From: Flavobacterium humi
Lineage (GTDB): Bacteria; Bacteroidota; Bacteroidia; Flavobacteriales; Flavobacteriaceae
Assembly: GCF_004745595.1 (NCBI RefSeq)
Contig: NZ_SRLH01000004.1
Span: forward strand, 1-64,000
Length of the DNA: 64,000 nt
Direction: 5' to 3'
The stretch's first letter is position 1; every line of letters starts with the position of its first letter. A program made the translations under genes and the position numbers. Shown here in pieces: positions 1 to 8,598 of the stretch. A model generated the notes under the pieces. The model was not told where the DNA came from. It was given only the letters and a program-made list of their open reading frames with translations, and searched no databases.

Positions 1-1939
1 AGCGTTGGGCCTACAGAAAGTAGATTATAATTACAACATCCGTGGCTGGCTTAAAGGCATAAACGATGTGGCGAACCTGACGCAAGGGGCTAACCCTGTA
101 GATTTGTTTGCCTTTAAGGTGAATTACCAGGACAACGATACCCAAAGCTATGGAGTGTACAGCGTGCCGCCCCTATATAACGGGAACATTAGTGAAACGT
201 TTTGGCGCACCAGCAGCGATAACGTGCAGCGTAAATACGGTTATAATTACGACAACCTGAACCGATTGACAGGCGCAACGTACCAAAAACCAGGTGCGGC
301 TACACCTACGACCAACTCGTACAATGAGACATTGGCGTATGACAAGAATGGGAACATTACTGCTCTAACCCGCACGGGAGAGTATGACGATGCGGATTAT
401 TCTCTGGAAGTGGACAATCTGGCGTATACCTACCATGCCGATAACAAAAACCAATTGATGAAGGTGTTTGACAGCACTAACAACACCAACGGGTTTAAGG
501 ATGATAGTACCGGCACGAGCGATCCTGCCGACGATTATACCTACGATGCCAATGGGAATATGACGGCCGATACCAATAAAGGGATTACACAAATTGTGTA
601 TAACCATATGAATTTGCCTATAAAAATCGTGTTCAACAATAATAACAGTACAAAAATTGAATACCTTTACAACGCAGCAGGTATCAAGTTGCAGAAAAAC
701 GTAACCCAAGGGAGTACGATAACAGCAACCCAGTATTTTAATGGGTTCCAATACACGGATGGTGTTTTGCAATTCTTCATGCATGATGAAGGGTACGTAA
801 ACAACACAGTCGTGAATGGCAACAATGTATATAACTACGTGTTCAATTACACCGATCATTTAGGTAATGTCCGATTGAGTTATGGAGTAGACCCTGCCAC
901 AAGCGTTCTTAAGGTATTGGAAGAAAACAACTACTACCCATTTGGGTTGAAGCATAAAAACTACAACATGAGCCAGAAAACATACATTAAGGATGGTGGT
1001 AAGGTTGTGTTGGAACCTTGTAGCGGTTGTGCGAAGACGTATCAGTATAAATTTAATGGTCAAGAATGGCAAGATGAACTAGGGCTTAACTTGTACGACT
1101 ATGATAATAGAGCTTATGACCCAGCAAATGGTCGTTTTTTACAAATGGACCCTAAAGGAGAATTGGGACGTAGATGGTCACCGTACAATTATTGTTTTGA
1201 CAATCCTGTTTACTTTCAGGACCCTGATGGAATGTGGCCATGGCCAACTTGGATGGGTAATGTTCAACAATTTGCTAAAGGTTTTGTTTCATCTGTTAAA
1301 AATATTGCTGAAGGAGCTCAATTACACAATCAAGTAATTGGCCAGGTAAAATTGGCATACAGCATGGGTAAAAGTGTTGTCAATGGAGATTTAAAAGGAG
1401 CTGGAAAACAATTTGTGGATGGTACTGGAATTCCAGCAGTGATTAATACAGGAGGAAAAGCTTTAAAAGGGGATTTTAAAGCTATGGGAGAGATAGCGGG
1501 TGTAGCAACTGTCGTAGCAATAACACATAAAGCAGCTAAAAGTAGCACAAGTGCTGTAGTAACTGCTGAAACAGCTGAAGTTGCTTCAACTCCTAAAGCA
1601 CCAGTAACAACAGAAACAACTAATAGTTCAAATACTAATATGACATCTCCTAACTTTGTAGTTACAACAGGAGGTGATGCAATTCCAATTCCTGAAGGTG
1701 CTACTGGGCCAACACAGCCTATGCGAGGCACTGGAATGGTTTATCAAGGTGGTTCAGGAGGATTTGGGATGGATCCTCGAACAACGGGAGTAAGAATTAT
1801 GGATGCGAATGCTAATCAAGGTAGTAGAGTTAATTATATGAATAATGCAACACCAACACCTCAAACAGTTAACCCTGCAACAGGTCGACCTATATCTAAT
1901 AGTGACCCTGCAGGGCATATTCCAATAAATAACAATTAA
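1..1939 (+). CDS. RHS repeat-associated polymorphic toxin, C-terminal part (5' end outside window)
   Basis: The frame is open at the left edge, so this is the C-terminal ~645 residues of a longer protein; the TTG at 5 is not a credible start. It carries YD-type repeats (for example YGYNYDNLNRL) and the RHS-associated core (TDHLGNVRLSY, YYPFGLKHKNYN, then the FNGQEWQDELGLNLYDY block and DPDG near residues 345-410). After the core the sequence changes to an Ala/Gly/Thr-rich linker and a short tip ending in a conserved-looking segment (TTGVRIMDANANQGS, then SNSDPAGHIPI). RHS proteins deliver such tips as toxins between cells. I cannot name this toxin family. A small gene follows 2 bp later and fits as its immunity protein. 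Base composition turns AT-rich exactly where the core ends, as usual for exchanged toxin tips. Confidence 0.9.
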   Translation, partial: ALGLQKVDYNYNIRGWLKGINDVANLTQGANPVDLFAFKVNYQDNDTQSYGVYSVPPLYNGNISETFWRTSSDNVQRKYGYNYDNLNRLTGATYQKPGAATPTTNSYNETLAYDKNGNITALTRTGEYDDADYSLEVDNLAYTYHADNKNQLMKVFDSTNNTNGFKDDSTGTSDPADDYTYDANGNMTADTNKGITQIVYNHMNLPIKIVFNNNNSTKIEYLYNAAGIKLQKNVTQGSTITATQYFNGFQYTDGVLQFFMHDEGYVNNTVVNGNNVYNYVFNYTDHLGNVRLSYGVDPATSVLKVLEENNYYPFGLKHKNYNMSQKTYIKDGGKVVLEPCSGCAKTYQYKFNGQEWQDELGLNLYDYDNRAYDPANGRFLQMDPKGELGRRWSPYNYCFDNPVYFQDPDGMWPWPTWMGNVQQFAKGFVSSVKNIAEGAQLHNQVIGQVKLAYSMGKSVVNGDLKGAGKQFVDGTGIPAVINTGGKALKGDFKAMGEIAGVATVVAITHKAAKSSTSAVVTAETAEVASTPKAPVTTETTNSSNTNMTSPNFVVTTGGDAIPIPEGATGPTQPMRGTGMVYQGGSGGFGMDPRTTGVRIMDANANQGSRVNYMNNATPTPQTVNPATGRPISNSDPAGHIPINNN

Positions 1940-1941
1940 AA

Positions 1942-2283
1942 ATGAAAGACATTAATAATAAATTAAATAATGAAGATTTAATTGCTGTACAATTTGTCAA
2001 AGATTATTTGCAATTACATTTCTTTGAAATGGGATTTACGTTTTATATTTGGCCAGTTGTTGAAATCAAAAATAAGATTTATAAATTTGGAGATGTTGAG
2101 TATCGGAATAAATTATGTGATTTTATTGGAAAAAAAGTAAAGGAAGTTTCTATTATTGAAAATGAAAGTATAACAATTGATTTTGGAGATTCTAAAATTC
2201 TTGAAAATATAAACCCCAATAACCCTGAAATTATTTCTGAAATTTGCATATTTCATGATGATAAAGACTGGTGGGTTTGGTAA
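1942..2283 (+). CDS. Probable immunity protein for the upstream RHS toxin
   Basis: A 113-residue acidic cytosolic protein without signal peptide, starting 2 bp after the RHS stop, so translation is probably coupled. It ends with Trp/Asp-rich DDKDWWVW. I do not recognise a family. The immunity role is inferred from position, size and AT-rich composition matching the toxin tip. Confidence 0.65.
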   Translation: MKDINNKLNNEDLIAVQFVKDYLQLHFFEMGFTFYIWPVVEIKNKIYKFGDVEYRNKLCDFIGKKVKEVSIIENESITIDFGDSKILENINPNNPEIISEICIFHDDKDWWVW

Positions 2284-2311
2284 TGTATCAAAGTTAGTGA
2301 TAAGCGGATAC

Positions 2312-2566
2312 GGATACATAACATGTAAATGATAACATTTTTATAAAGCTAAATTGTAAAAATAATAAAAGCGAATTGAGAAATAAGATAGAAGAATCCT
2401 AACTATTACAGTTAGGATTTTTTTATGCCCTGGTGAAAACAAAAGCTAATTTTGAAAAGCAAAATCCTAGCCCTGATAGCAGTGGAAATCCTTTTTCTCT
2501 CGTTTTCAGACGAGGGAAAAAGATTGAAACGGATAGCAGGAAACAGCTCCTAAAACAAAAGAAAAA
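2312..2566 (+). repeat. Hairpin-bearing intergenic repeat, copy 1
   Basis: Two blocks of this stretch recur at 5113-5390. Block one (2312-2425) is almost identical in both copies and includes a terminator hairpin. Block two (from about 2466) contains CCTAGCCCTGATAGCAGTGG, then a 13-bp stem around CTTTTTCTCTCGT, then GGATAGCAGG and AGCTCC. Where the copies differ inside the stem a G-T pair keeps it foldable, pointing to selection on structure. Copy 1 ends exactly where the displaced RHS cassette begins. Confidence 0.85.
2395..2424 (+). terminator. Rho-independent terminator after the first RHS/immunity pair
   Basis: A perfect 10-bp stem AATCCTAACT / AGTTAGGATT with a 5-nt loop is followed by a T run. 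It lies 110 bp after the immunity gene, inside repeat copy 1. Confidence 0.75.
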
Positions 2567-3814
2567 GAATACCTTTACAACGCAGCAGGTGTCAAATTGC
2601 AGAAAAACGTAACCCAAGGCAGTACGGTAACAGCTACCCAGTACTTTAACGGGTTCCAGTATGTGGATGGCGTATTGCAGTTCTTCTCGCATGATGAAGG
2701 GTATGTGAACAACACGGTGGTAAACGGCAATAACGTATACAACTACGTGTTCAATTACACCGACCACCTGGGCAATGTGCGGTTGAGTTACGGTGTAGAT
2801 CCTGCTACAGGCGTTCTTAAAGTATTGGAAGAGAATAACTATTATCCTTTTGGGCTGAAGCACAAGAACTACAATATGAGCCAGAAAACGTACATTAAGG
2901 ACGGAGGCAAGGTTGTGTTGGAACCGTGCAGCGGTTGTGCTAAGACGTATCAGTTCAAATTTAATGGGAAAGAATTACAGGACGAGCTGGGACTGAATGT
3001 TTACGACTATGGGGCTAGAAATTATGACCCAGCTTTAGGACGTTGGAGCAATATGGATGCTAAAGCTGAAAAATATCTCCCATTATCTCCATATACTTAC
3101 GCCCTCAACAATCCAATGTTCTTCGTTGACCCAGATGGAAACGAAATAGATATCTATTATGGAAAAGATAATAAAGAAAAAGTTAAGTATGGATATCAAA
3201 AAGACAGAGATTATACTAAAATAAAAGATAGTTATTTAGCAGATGCATACAAAGCCTTAGATGCTCTTTATGAGAATTCAAATATTGAAGTTGATGGAAA
3301 ACAAACAAATTTAATGCAAACTTTAATGGATGATAAACGTGAATTATCAGTTGTTGAAGGTGGTGAAGATGGTGGCTCTCATTTTTCTGATGGTAGAAGT
3401 TATCCTGATGCTGGTGATGGTTCCACTAAAACAAAAAATAATATAGGAACGATATATTTCAACAGAAAAGAAGGGGTTATGTATAATGACACTAATGATG
3501 CTAAAAAAATATCTGATTTATATGACAGCAACGGAAAATTAAAGCCAACTACGAGAGTAAATTCACCAACTTCTGTTTTGGGACATGAAATAGGGCATGC
3601 ATTTAATTTTGCAACAAACCCGACAGAATATTTTAAAAGGAAGGCAGATATAAGTACAAGAAATTTAACTCCATATTTTAGGAATGCTGAAGAGTCAAAA
3701 GCGACAACATTATCCACGCAGATAAATATTAATTTAGGAGAATTTCCAAGACGAAATTATTATGCAACTGGTGTACAAACCACAGGTGTATTGTCAAATA
3801 AAGTAAAGAATTAA
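2567..3814 (+). pseudogene. Displaced RHS C-terminal cassette with M91/NleD-like metalloprotease toxin
   Basis: The reading frame EYLYNAAGVKLQKN is homologous to the RHS gene from about 655 on, but the rest of the RHS protein is missing and an in-frame TAG lies at 2534, so it is an orphan tip rather than a full gene (a TTG at 2597 is the only nearby start). The RHS core is followed by a new tip with GHEIGHAF, a HExxH zinc motif, and a downstream NAEESKAT segment that could supply the third ligand. The arrangement resembles NleD-type (M91) effector proteases found in polymorphic toxins. It is probably silent until recombination with the upstream RHS gene joins it to a full N-terminus. A lipoprotein gene follows 4 bp later. 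Confidence 0.8.
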
Positions 3815-3818
3815 GATT

Positions 3819-4271
3819 ATGAAAAAAATGAATTATATTAAAATAATTTTGATATTAACTTTAGTTTACTCATGCAGTACTAAAAAAACTTTTCAAAATG
3901 ATGATGAAATTGGACAGAATAGTATAACAGCTATTAAATTTATGGGTACAGTCACCACCCACCCATCTTCAACGAATGAAAAATCATTTTGGGCTTTTAA
4001 AGATGAGCATGTTATTTTAAAAATAAGAAATTACAATATTCTTGACGAAGTTAAATCGTTAAAAAATAAAGGTAATGATATGATGATGGATGTCAATTAT
4101 TCTTTTCTGATTAAGCAAAATAACAAGATTACGGATACATTATACAGTGATTCATCTCTTAAATCTTGGGTTTTGAAAAAGGGCAAAACATATACTATGT
4201 TTTCTGATGATGAAGGTAAAATAGCCCAAAACTTAAGACAATCATATTCTTTTTTTAATGATTGTTGGTAA
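3819..4271 (+). CDS. Lipoprotein, probable immunity protein for the displaced metalloprotease tip
   Basis: 150 residues with a lipoprotein signal: a basic N-terminus, a hydrophobic run, and the lipobox LVYSC at residues 15-19. The start is 4 bp after the RHS stop. No family is recognised. A periplasmic or membrane-anchored immunity protein would suit a toxin acting in the envelope; this is inference from position. Confidence 0.65.
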   Translation: MKKMNYIKIILILTLVYSCSTKKTFQNDDEIGQNSITAIKFMGTVTTHPSSTNEKSFWAFKDEHVILKIRNYNILDEVKSLKNKGNDMMMDVNYSFLIKQNNKITDTLYSDSSLKSWVLKKGKTYTMFSDDEGKIAQNLRQSYSFFNDCW

Positions 4272-4293
4272 TTTGTTTCAATAGCATATGGTA

Positions 4294-4327
4294 AAGGGAT
4301 GGGCGTAAGGCGCCTGTCCCTTTTTTA
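4294..4327 (+). terminator. Rho-independent terminator after the lipoprotein
   Basis: AAGGGA-TG-GGCG / CGCC-TG-TCCCTT stem with a short loop, then TTTTTT, 23 bp after the lipoprotein stop. Confidence 0.8.
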
Positions 4328-4399
4328 TTTTCAAAGATTCTTATTATGTATTTATATGTACCGTAAAAGTGGTGTCGGACACCTAAATACATCTATATA

Positions 4400-4595
4400 T
4401 CAAATTAGGCACAGCTGGAAAAACGACACCCCACCCCCTCTCAATCCGCATTTTTAAAATCAAAATCCACGATTTGGTCATTTTCAGTTATCAGCCTCAG
4501 CCACACAATTAGGCTAATTTGCCCCGCATTCACTTGATAGTATGCGAAAATTGTTTCCGAGTTTTGCCGTTACATTTCCAGCTGTGTCACTTTGA
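4400..4595. mobile_element. MITE-like 196-bp element with imperfect terminal inverted repeats
   Basis: Left end TCAAATTAGGCACAGCTGG and right end (reverse complement) TCAAAGTGACACAGCTGG are imperfect inverted repeats of about 21 bp whose inner 12 bp (CACAGCTGGAAA, 4410-4421 and 4575-4586) match perfectly. Nothing inside looks coding. I see no clear target-site duplication. The remaining DNA at 4328-4757 holds only a GGTGTCGGACACC hairpin near 4372 and AT-rich sequence. Confidence 0.5.
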
Positions 4596-4757
4596 GACAT
4601 AAATATTTTGGTTAAGAAAAAAAATATTTCCAAAAAAGTCCCAATTAAGCTACACTTTTGAGAATTTCTTAATATTTATTGTAAATGATGCTTGATTAAT
4701 ACCCTTGTATGGGATTCCTGTATCTAAAAATAACATGAGTAGTAACACATTAACAAA

Positions 4758-5129
4758 ATGAAATATGAAAATATCAAAGAATTTATAATCACGACTAAAT
4801 GCAGTAAAAGCAAAATATACAGATTCTACAAAAAAAATGAAGACTTGTTTGCAGAAGCAAAAATGAAAAGTGGAAAAAGAGTATTTCCAACCGACCATGC
4901 AAGATATTTTGACAGCGAAATAATGTTTGATGAGAACAAGCTATTACGTCAAGAAAACCAATCCATGAAGAATTTAATTGACTGCTGTTTAATTGATAAG
5001 GACAGTTTGTCGTTGAGACTGTGGCGTTTGGAATGGTCATTCTTTATTACGGTTGCTTACAAATTGGAACGAGATAAAAAAAGTTGTTTTAGACAAATGC
5101 ACGGCTTATACGGGATATATAACATGTAA
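4758..5129 (+). pseudogene. Truncated helix-turn-helix protein
   Basis: The N-terminal ~115 residues look like a DNA-binding protein of a mobile element: a short HTH-like start (TTKCSKSKIYRFYKKN) followed by a basic linker and a helical segment. The last residues (YNM and stop) come from repeat copy 2, whose left edge (5113) cuts into the gene. The protein is therefore probably a 3'-truncated remnant. Its family is uncertain. Confidence 0.55.
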
Positions 5130-5390
5130 ATGATAACATTTTTATAAAGCTAAATTGTAAAAATAATAAAAGCGAATTGAGAAATAAGATAGAAGAATCC
5201 TAACTGTAATGGTTAGGATTTTTTTATGTATTTATCAGAATAAAAATGTCTTTTGAAAATGATTGCCCTAGCCCTGATAGTAGTGGAAATCCTTTTTCTC
5301 TCGTTTCAGACGAGAGAAAAAGATTGAAACGGATAGCAGGGCACGAGCGAAGCGAACTGACGAAGTAAATAGCTCCTAAAAAAGAATACC
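5113..5390 (+). repeat. Hairpin-bearing intergenic repeat, copy 2
   Basis: Second copy of the element at 2312-2566. The first ~114 bp are nearly identical, including the AATCCTAAC/GTTAGGATT terminator stem at 5196-5220. The second part (5265-5390) has the perfect stem CTTTTTCTCTCGT / ACGAGAGAAAAAG. The two copies are direct repeats that flank the displaced RHS cassette, its immunity gene, the MITE-like element and the truncated HTH gene. Confidence 0.85.
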
Positions 5391-5428
5391 CCGCTGCGCA
5401 AAGTCTCCCGACTTTGAGCCATAGTAAA

Positions 5429-5465
5429 ACAAAAGCTATAACATGACGTTGTAGCTTTTTTATAA
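5429..5465 (-). terminator. Terminator hairpin downstream of the 5476-6108 gene
   Basis: The stem AAAGCTATAAC / GTTGTAGCTTT has T-rich sequence on both sides, so it could work in either direction. It sits 11 bp beyond the stop of the minus-strand gene. Confidence 0.65.
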
Positions 5466-5475
5466 AAAAGTTGAT

Positions 5476-6108
5476 TTATTGTTTATAACCGAGTCTGACT
5501 AATTCTTTTTTAATTTCTAATGCTGTTTTAAATTTTGATTTCTTATTTGTTCCGTCACTCCAATTGCATTCACAGCCTCCGTCAAGTTTTTTGCTTATTT
5601 CTTCAAGAAATTTCAAATCAAGTGTTTTCTCAATAGTTTCGTCATCAAAAACGTAAGTACCGTAGAGCGTTCCATTAACATCATAATGTCGTTGCTCCCA
5701 AGAAGCTATTATTATTAACTCTTTTGCCTTGTCGTTGTCAGCATTTGCAAAGAAGACGGTTTCAATTGACGGATTGCCACCTTCAGTATCTATTGTTCCA
5801 AAAGTTATTTTACTGTAAGTGTTTTTATCCAATTCAGAAAATACAGATCCAACAATTTTATGATATGTCTGCTGGTCTGGGTCATTCTGTTCTGGTAATT
5901 TGTATGTTATGTCGTAAAGCGAAATTATCGTGGAATTTCCGTTCCATTTTGTTTCTAAAACCTTATGTGTCAAAGTAGCGTTTTCTGGTTTTTGTCGTTC
6001 AGCAAATTGCTCAGCGGTCTCATTGTCTTTTCGTGGCAGAAGTTCTATTTGTCCAAACGAGAAAGTCGTCCAAAAAAGTAAAATTGTTATGTTAATACAG
6101 TGTCTCAT
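5476..6108 (-). CDS. Secreted hypothetical protein
   Basis: 210 residues with an N-terminal signal peptide (hydrophobic residues 7-18, cleavage likely after SFG/Q). The mature part has a central region of alternating beta-like segments and a Cys pair in GGCECNW near residue 178. No family recognised. It is the first of three orphan minus-strand genes after the RHS block. A periplasmic or surface role follows from the signal peptide only. Confidence 0.7.
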   Translation of the reverse strand: MRHCINITILLFWTTFSFGQIELLPRKDNETAEQFAERQKPENATLTHKVLETKWNGNSTIISLYDITYKLPEQNDPDQQTYHKIVGSVFSELDKNTYSKITFGTIDTEGGNPSIETVFFANADNDKAKELIIIASWEQRHYDVNGTLYGTYVFDDETIEKTLDLKFLEEISKKLDGGCECNWSDGTNKKSKFKTALEIKKELVRLGYKQ

Positions 6109-6279
6109 TTTGGTTGCCTATAACTTGTTAATATGTTTGATAACGTCATACATACACCTCTGTTTTTCGTAGATATGTATGACAAAAACTACATTCACTA
6201 GCTAATATAATAATTATTCAAAATCCTTAATCTGTTTCCAATGGCATTTGGCATTAAAACGCACTCAATGGGATGGGCA

Positions 6280-6588
6280 TCATAGCTCATTCTTGTTCCA
6301 ATTGCTTGCCCTTTCATAAATCCTATTTGCCAATTCCATTCCGGCCAGCCCCACAAAATCATCCCAAGCGGAAGTCGGTGCGAACCACAAGCGTATGTGC
6401 TTAAAATCAGGAATATTTTGACCTTTTAAATCATATAATTCTTCAACAAAAGCGTTATGAAAATCTTCAACCGAATTAAAATTATTGGAATATCCACCTG
6501 TTAGTTTGCTTAAAACTTCTTCAGCTTGTTCTAAATCATTAAACAGATCAAATATTTCATATTTTTTCCAAGTTTCAAATTTATCCAT
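6280..6588 (-). CDS. Small hypothetical protein
   Basis: 102 residues, acidic N-terminal half, Trp-rich, no signal peptide or membrane segment. No family recognised. Its size and position beside a polymorphic-toxin locus would suit an orphan immunity protein, but nothing in the sequence proves this. Confidence 0.6.
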   Translation of the reverse strand: MDKFETWKKYEIFDLFNDLEQAEEVLSKLTGGYSNNFNSVEDFHNAFVEELYDLKGQNIPDFKHIRLWFAPTSAWDDFVGLAGMELANRIYERASNWNKNEL

Positions 6589-6638
6589 TTTTAAATCTCT
6601 TTAAGTACTGATGGAGCCACTGTTAGCAATACGCCAAC

Positions 6639-7106
6639 TTAACAACCACAATAATAATGTAATACTATTTGATTTTTAGTTGTTTTAATCTCGAAATAGC
6701 AGCCAGCATCGTTTTCAAAGGGCTCGTATTTGGTTTTTGATTTATTCCATTGATTGTCTTTGGTTTTGAAAAACCATTCCACAAATTTCACAACTTCGTT
6801 TTTATCATAACCTTTAAAAATTATCTGGGTTTCGATTCCTGCTTCAGAACATGAATTGTTCTTTACTACTATTCCGTTTTTAAATGTATAAATGGAAGAA
6901 CAGATTTCGTTTGATTCATCAAACCTTTTTAAAATTTTCCTGGAGCCTTTTCCTAAATATTTTGTGAAGTATTCCACATCGGCATTATCGTATTTTTTGC
7001 TTTCGGATAAAAATGACTTAGTAGGTATTGGCAGTTTTAGATTTTGGGCAAAGGTTGAAATTGATAAGGAAAAAGTAAAAAGGAATAGTAAGTATAGATT
7101 TTTCAT
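6639..7106 (-). CDS. Secreted hypothetical protein in a cassette-like unit
   Basis: 155 residues with a clear signal peptide (residues 1-20, cleavage near TFA/Q). The mature protein has six Cys residues including a terminal CGC, suggesting disulfides in the periplasm or outside. The gene is bracketed by complementary ends, GTTAGCAA at 6622-6629 and TTGCTAAT just upstream of the start (about 7112-7119), the same layout as the cassettes at 19-24 kb. No family recognised. Confidence 0.7.
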   Translation of the reverse strand: MKNLYLLFLFTFSLSISTFAQNLKLPIPTKSFLSESKKYDNADVEYFTKYLGKGSRKILKRFDESNEICSSIYTFKNGIVVKNNSCSEAGIETQIIFKGYDKNEVVKFVEWFFKTKDNQWNKSKTKYEPFENDAGCYFEIKTTKNQIVLHYYCGC

Positions 7107-7216
7107 GGATTGTTGCTAATATGCTTATATGAAAGCAAAACTAAACAAAAACATTGATACTATCTCAGATATGGATTATGGATGTAAATCTGATATTCAA
7201 CAACTATGGTTTTCCT

Positions 7217-7336
7217 GTTGCAAATTTTTCAAAATATTTTTTTTGCAACAAAAATTGTTTCAAATTTTTTAAAAAAAATATTTTGCAACAGTTTTTGTGG
7301 CAAAATTTTTCAAATGATTTTTTTTGACACAAAAAG
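7217..7336. repeat. Three degenerate 40-bp tandem repeats
   Basis: Three consecutive 40-bp units beginning GTTGCAAATT, GTTTCAAATT and GTGGCAAAAT share the pattern GTnnCAAA-T(n)-CAAA...TTTTTTGCAACA. The block is more than 85% A+T and is followed by a purine-rich tract (7337-7390) with gaggaaa 7-mers. The 7107-7489 gap holds no gene that I can support. Confidence 0.75.
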
Positions 7337-7489
7337 AGAAGATAGAGGAAAGAGGAAAGAGGAAAGAGCATAGACGGTAGTATAGAGGTAAGGAATAACA
7401 TTTTAGTTGCAAATCCATCTCTCCATTTTCTATTCTCTATTCTCTTTCCTCTATTTTCTATTTTCCATTCTCCATGTTCTTTTCTTGAT

Positions 7490-7669
7490 TCAACTCTTTT
7501 TAGAAGTCTTCTTACTCACTCCGGCTTCACTCAAGGCAATGGCTATTGCCTGTTTCCGGTTTTTTACGGTGCCTCCTTTTCCGTCCTTTCCGGATTTTAG
7601 GTCGCCTTCCTTAAATTCGTGCATCACCTTTTCGATTTTGCTTTGCTGTTTTTCGGTTTGCTTTGCCAT
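7490..7669 (-). CDS. Small basic DUF6496-like protein
   Basis: A 59-residue protein, MAKQTEKQQS at the start and ALSEAGVSKKTSKKS at the end. The central pattern HEFKEGDLKSGKDGK followed by NRKQAIAIALSEAG is typical of a widespread family of short, Lys-rich proteins (DUF6496) of unknown role, suspected to bind nucleic acid. GC content matches chromosomal neighbours rather than the AT-rich repeats beside it. Confidence 0.75.
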   Translation of the reverse strand: MAKQTEKQQSKIEKVMHEFKEGDLKSGKDGKGGTVKNRKQAIAIALSEAGVSKKTSKKS

Positions 7670-7768
7670 GGTTCCTATTGTTTAAGTGTAACTTGATAAA
7701 ATTACGCCCGGGGAATGGAAATCGGTTTTAAAAACCCTCTTTTATGTTATATAATTATAAGGCCGTCA

Positions 7769-8518
7769 TCAAAAAGTTACGGCCATGCTCAAACCAAGCT
7801 GCTTGCCATTATAAACGGGTATAATCATCCCGTTGAGGTTTTCCTTTCCTTTGAAAATCGTTCTTTTCAACAACGGATGGATCCAATAGGCAATTTTGGT
7901 GCTCAAGATCCCAATCCCGGCTCCGGCAGAAACATCGCCTAGCCAATGCCTGTCATTGTACATCCTGAAAAAACCGGTCCCGGCGGCCACCATATAGCCT
8001 GAGATACCATACCAAACCGATACGTTTTTATATTCCTGGTACAAAAATTCGGCACCCATAAAAGCGGTCGCCGTATGGCCGGAGGGAAATGAGTTGTAGG
8101 AGGTCCCATCAGGCCTTAATTCATTTCCGGTGTTTTTGATGATGTTTATCGTGGCCCCCATAATCAGATAAGCGGTGCCCAATATAATAGTCCTGTCCTT
8201 CAGGTTGTTTTTTCCTTTGATGCCGGCATTGTTCAGGACATACACCGATACGAACGGGCTGTATTGGGAAAAATCATCCAGGGACAGCTTTTCGTCTATG
8301 TGCTCGTTAAATTCTTCCTTTGTTTCAGCATTAATATCTTTCAGCGTATGGCTTTCCAGGCTAATGACTCCATATCCAATCAAGGCTATCGGCAGGATTA
8401 AAGCCTGCTGCCTGAATTTGATATTGTCGATGTTTAGGCTATCTATCGGTTTGTTTTGCCCGAAGGTTTTGCCTGCCAGCAAAAGGACAATAATAATCAG
8501 GTTCAATTTTTTTACCAT
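7769..8518 (-). CDS. PAP2-superfamily phosphatase
   Basis: 249 residues with a signal peptide (residues 1-20) and three or four membrane segments. All three acid-phosphatase motifs are present: KNTGNELRP near residue 128, FPSGHTA near 143, and RMYNDRHWLGD near 185, giving the catalytic His pair. PAP2 enzymes of this kind dephosphorylate lipid phosphates such as undecaprenyl pyrophosphate, phosphatidylglycerol phosphate or lipid A at the outer face of the inner membrane. The substrate cannot be told from sequence. Confidence 0.88.
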   Translation of the reverse strand: MVKKLNLIIIVLLLAGKTFGQNKPIDSLNIDNIKFRQQALILPIALIGYGVISLESHTLKDINAETKEEFNEHIDEKLSLDDFSQYSPFVSVYVLNNAGIKGKNNLKDRTIILGTAYLIMGATINIIKNTGNELRPDGTSYNSFPSGHTATAFMGAEFLYQEYKNVSVWYGISGYMVAAGTGFFRMYNDRHWLGDVSAGAGIGILSTKIAYWIHPLLKRTIFKGKENLNGMIIPVYNGKQLGLSMAVTF

Positions 8519-8598
8519 GGTCTTTATGATTCATTATGAATTGTGTCGGATAAATCCCGCTTGCCGGCCATTGGCAATAACCAAGGCTTCAAAGCCGG

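Noticed and set aside
5381..5430. A third displaced RHS fragment starting at GAATACC
   Set aside because: Only seven bases match the RHS cassette edge; the following sequence is different.
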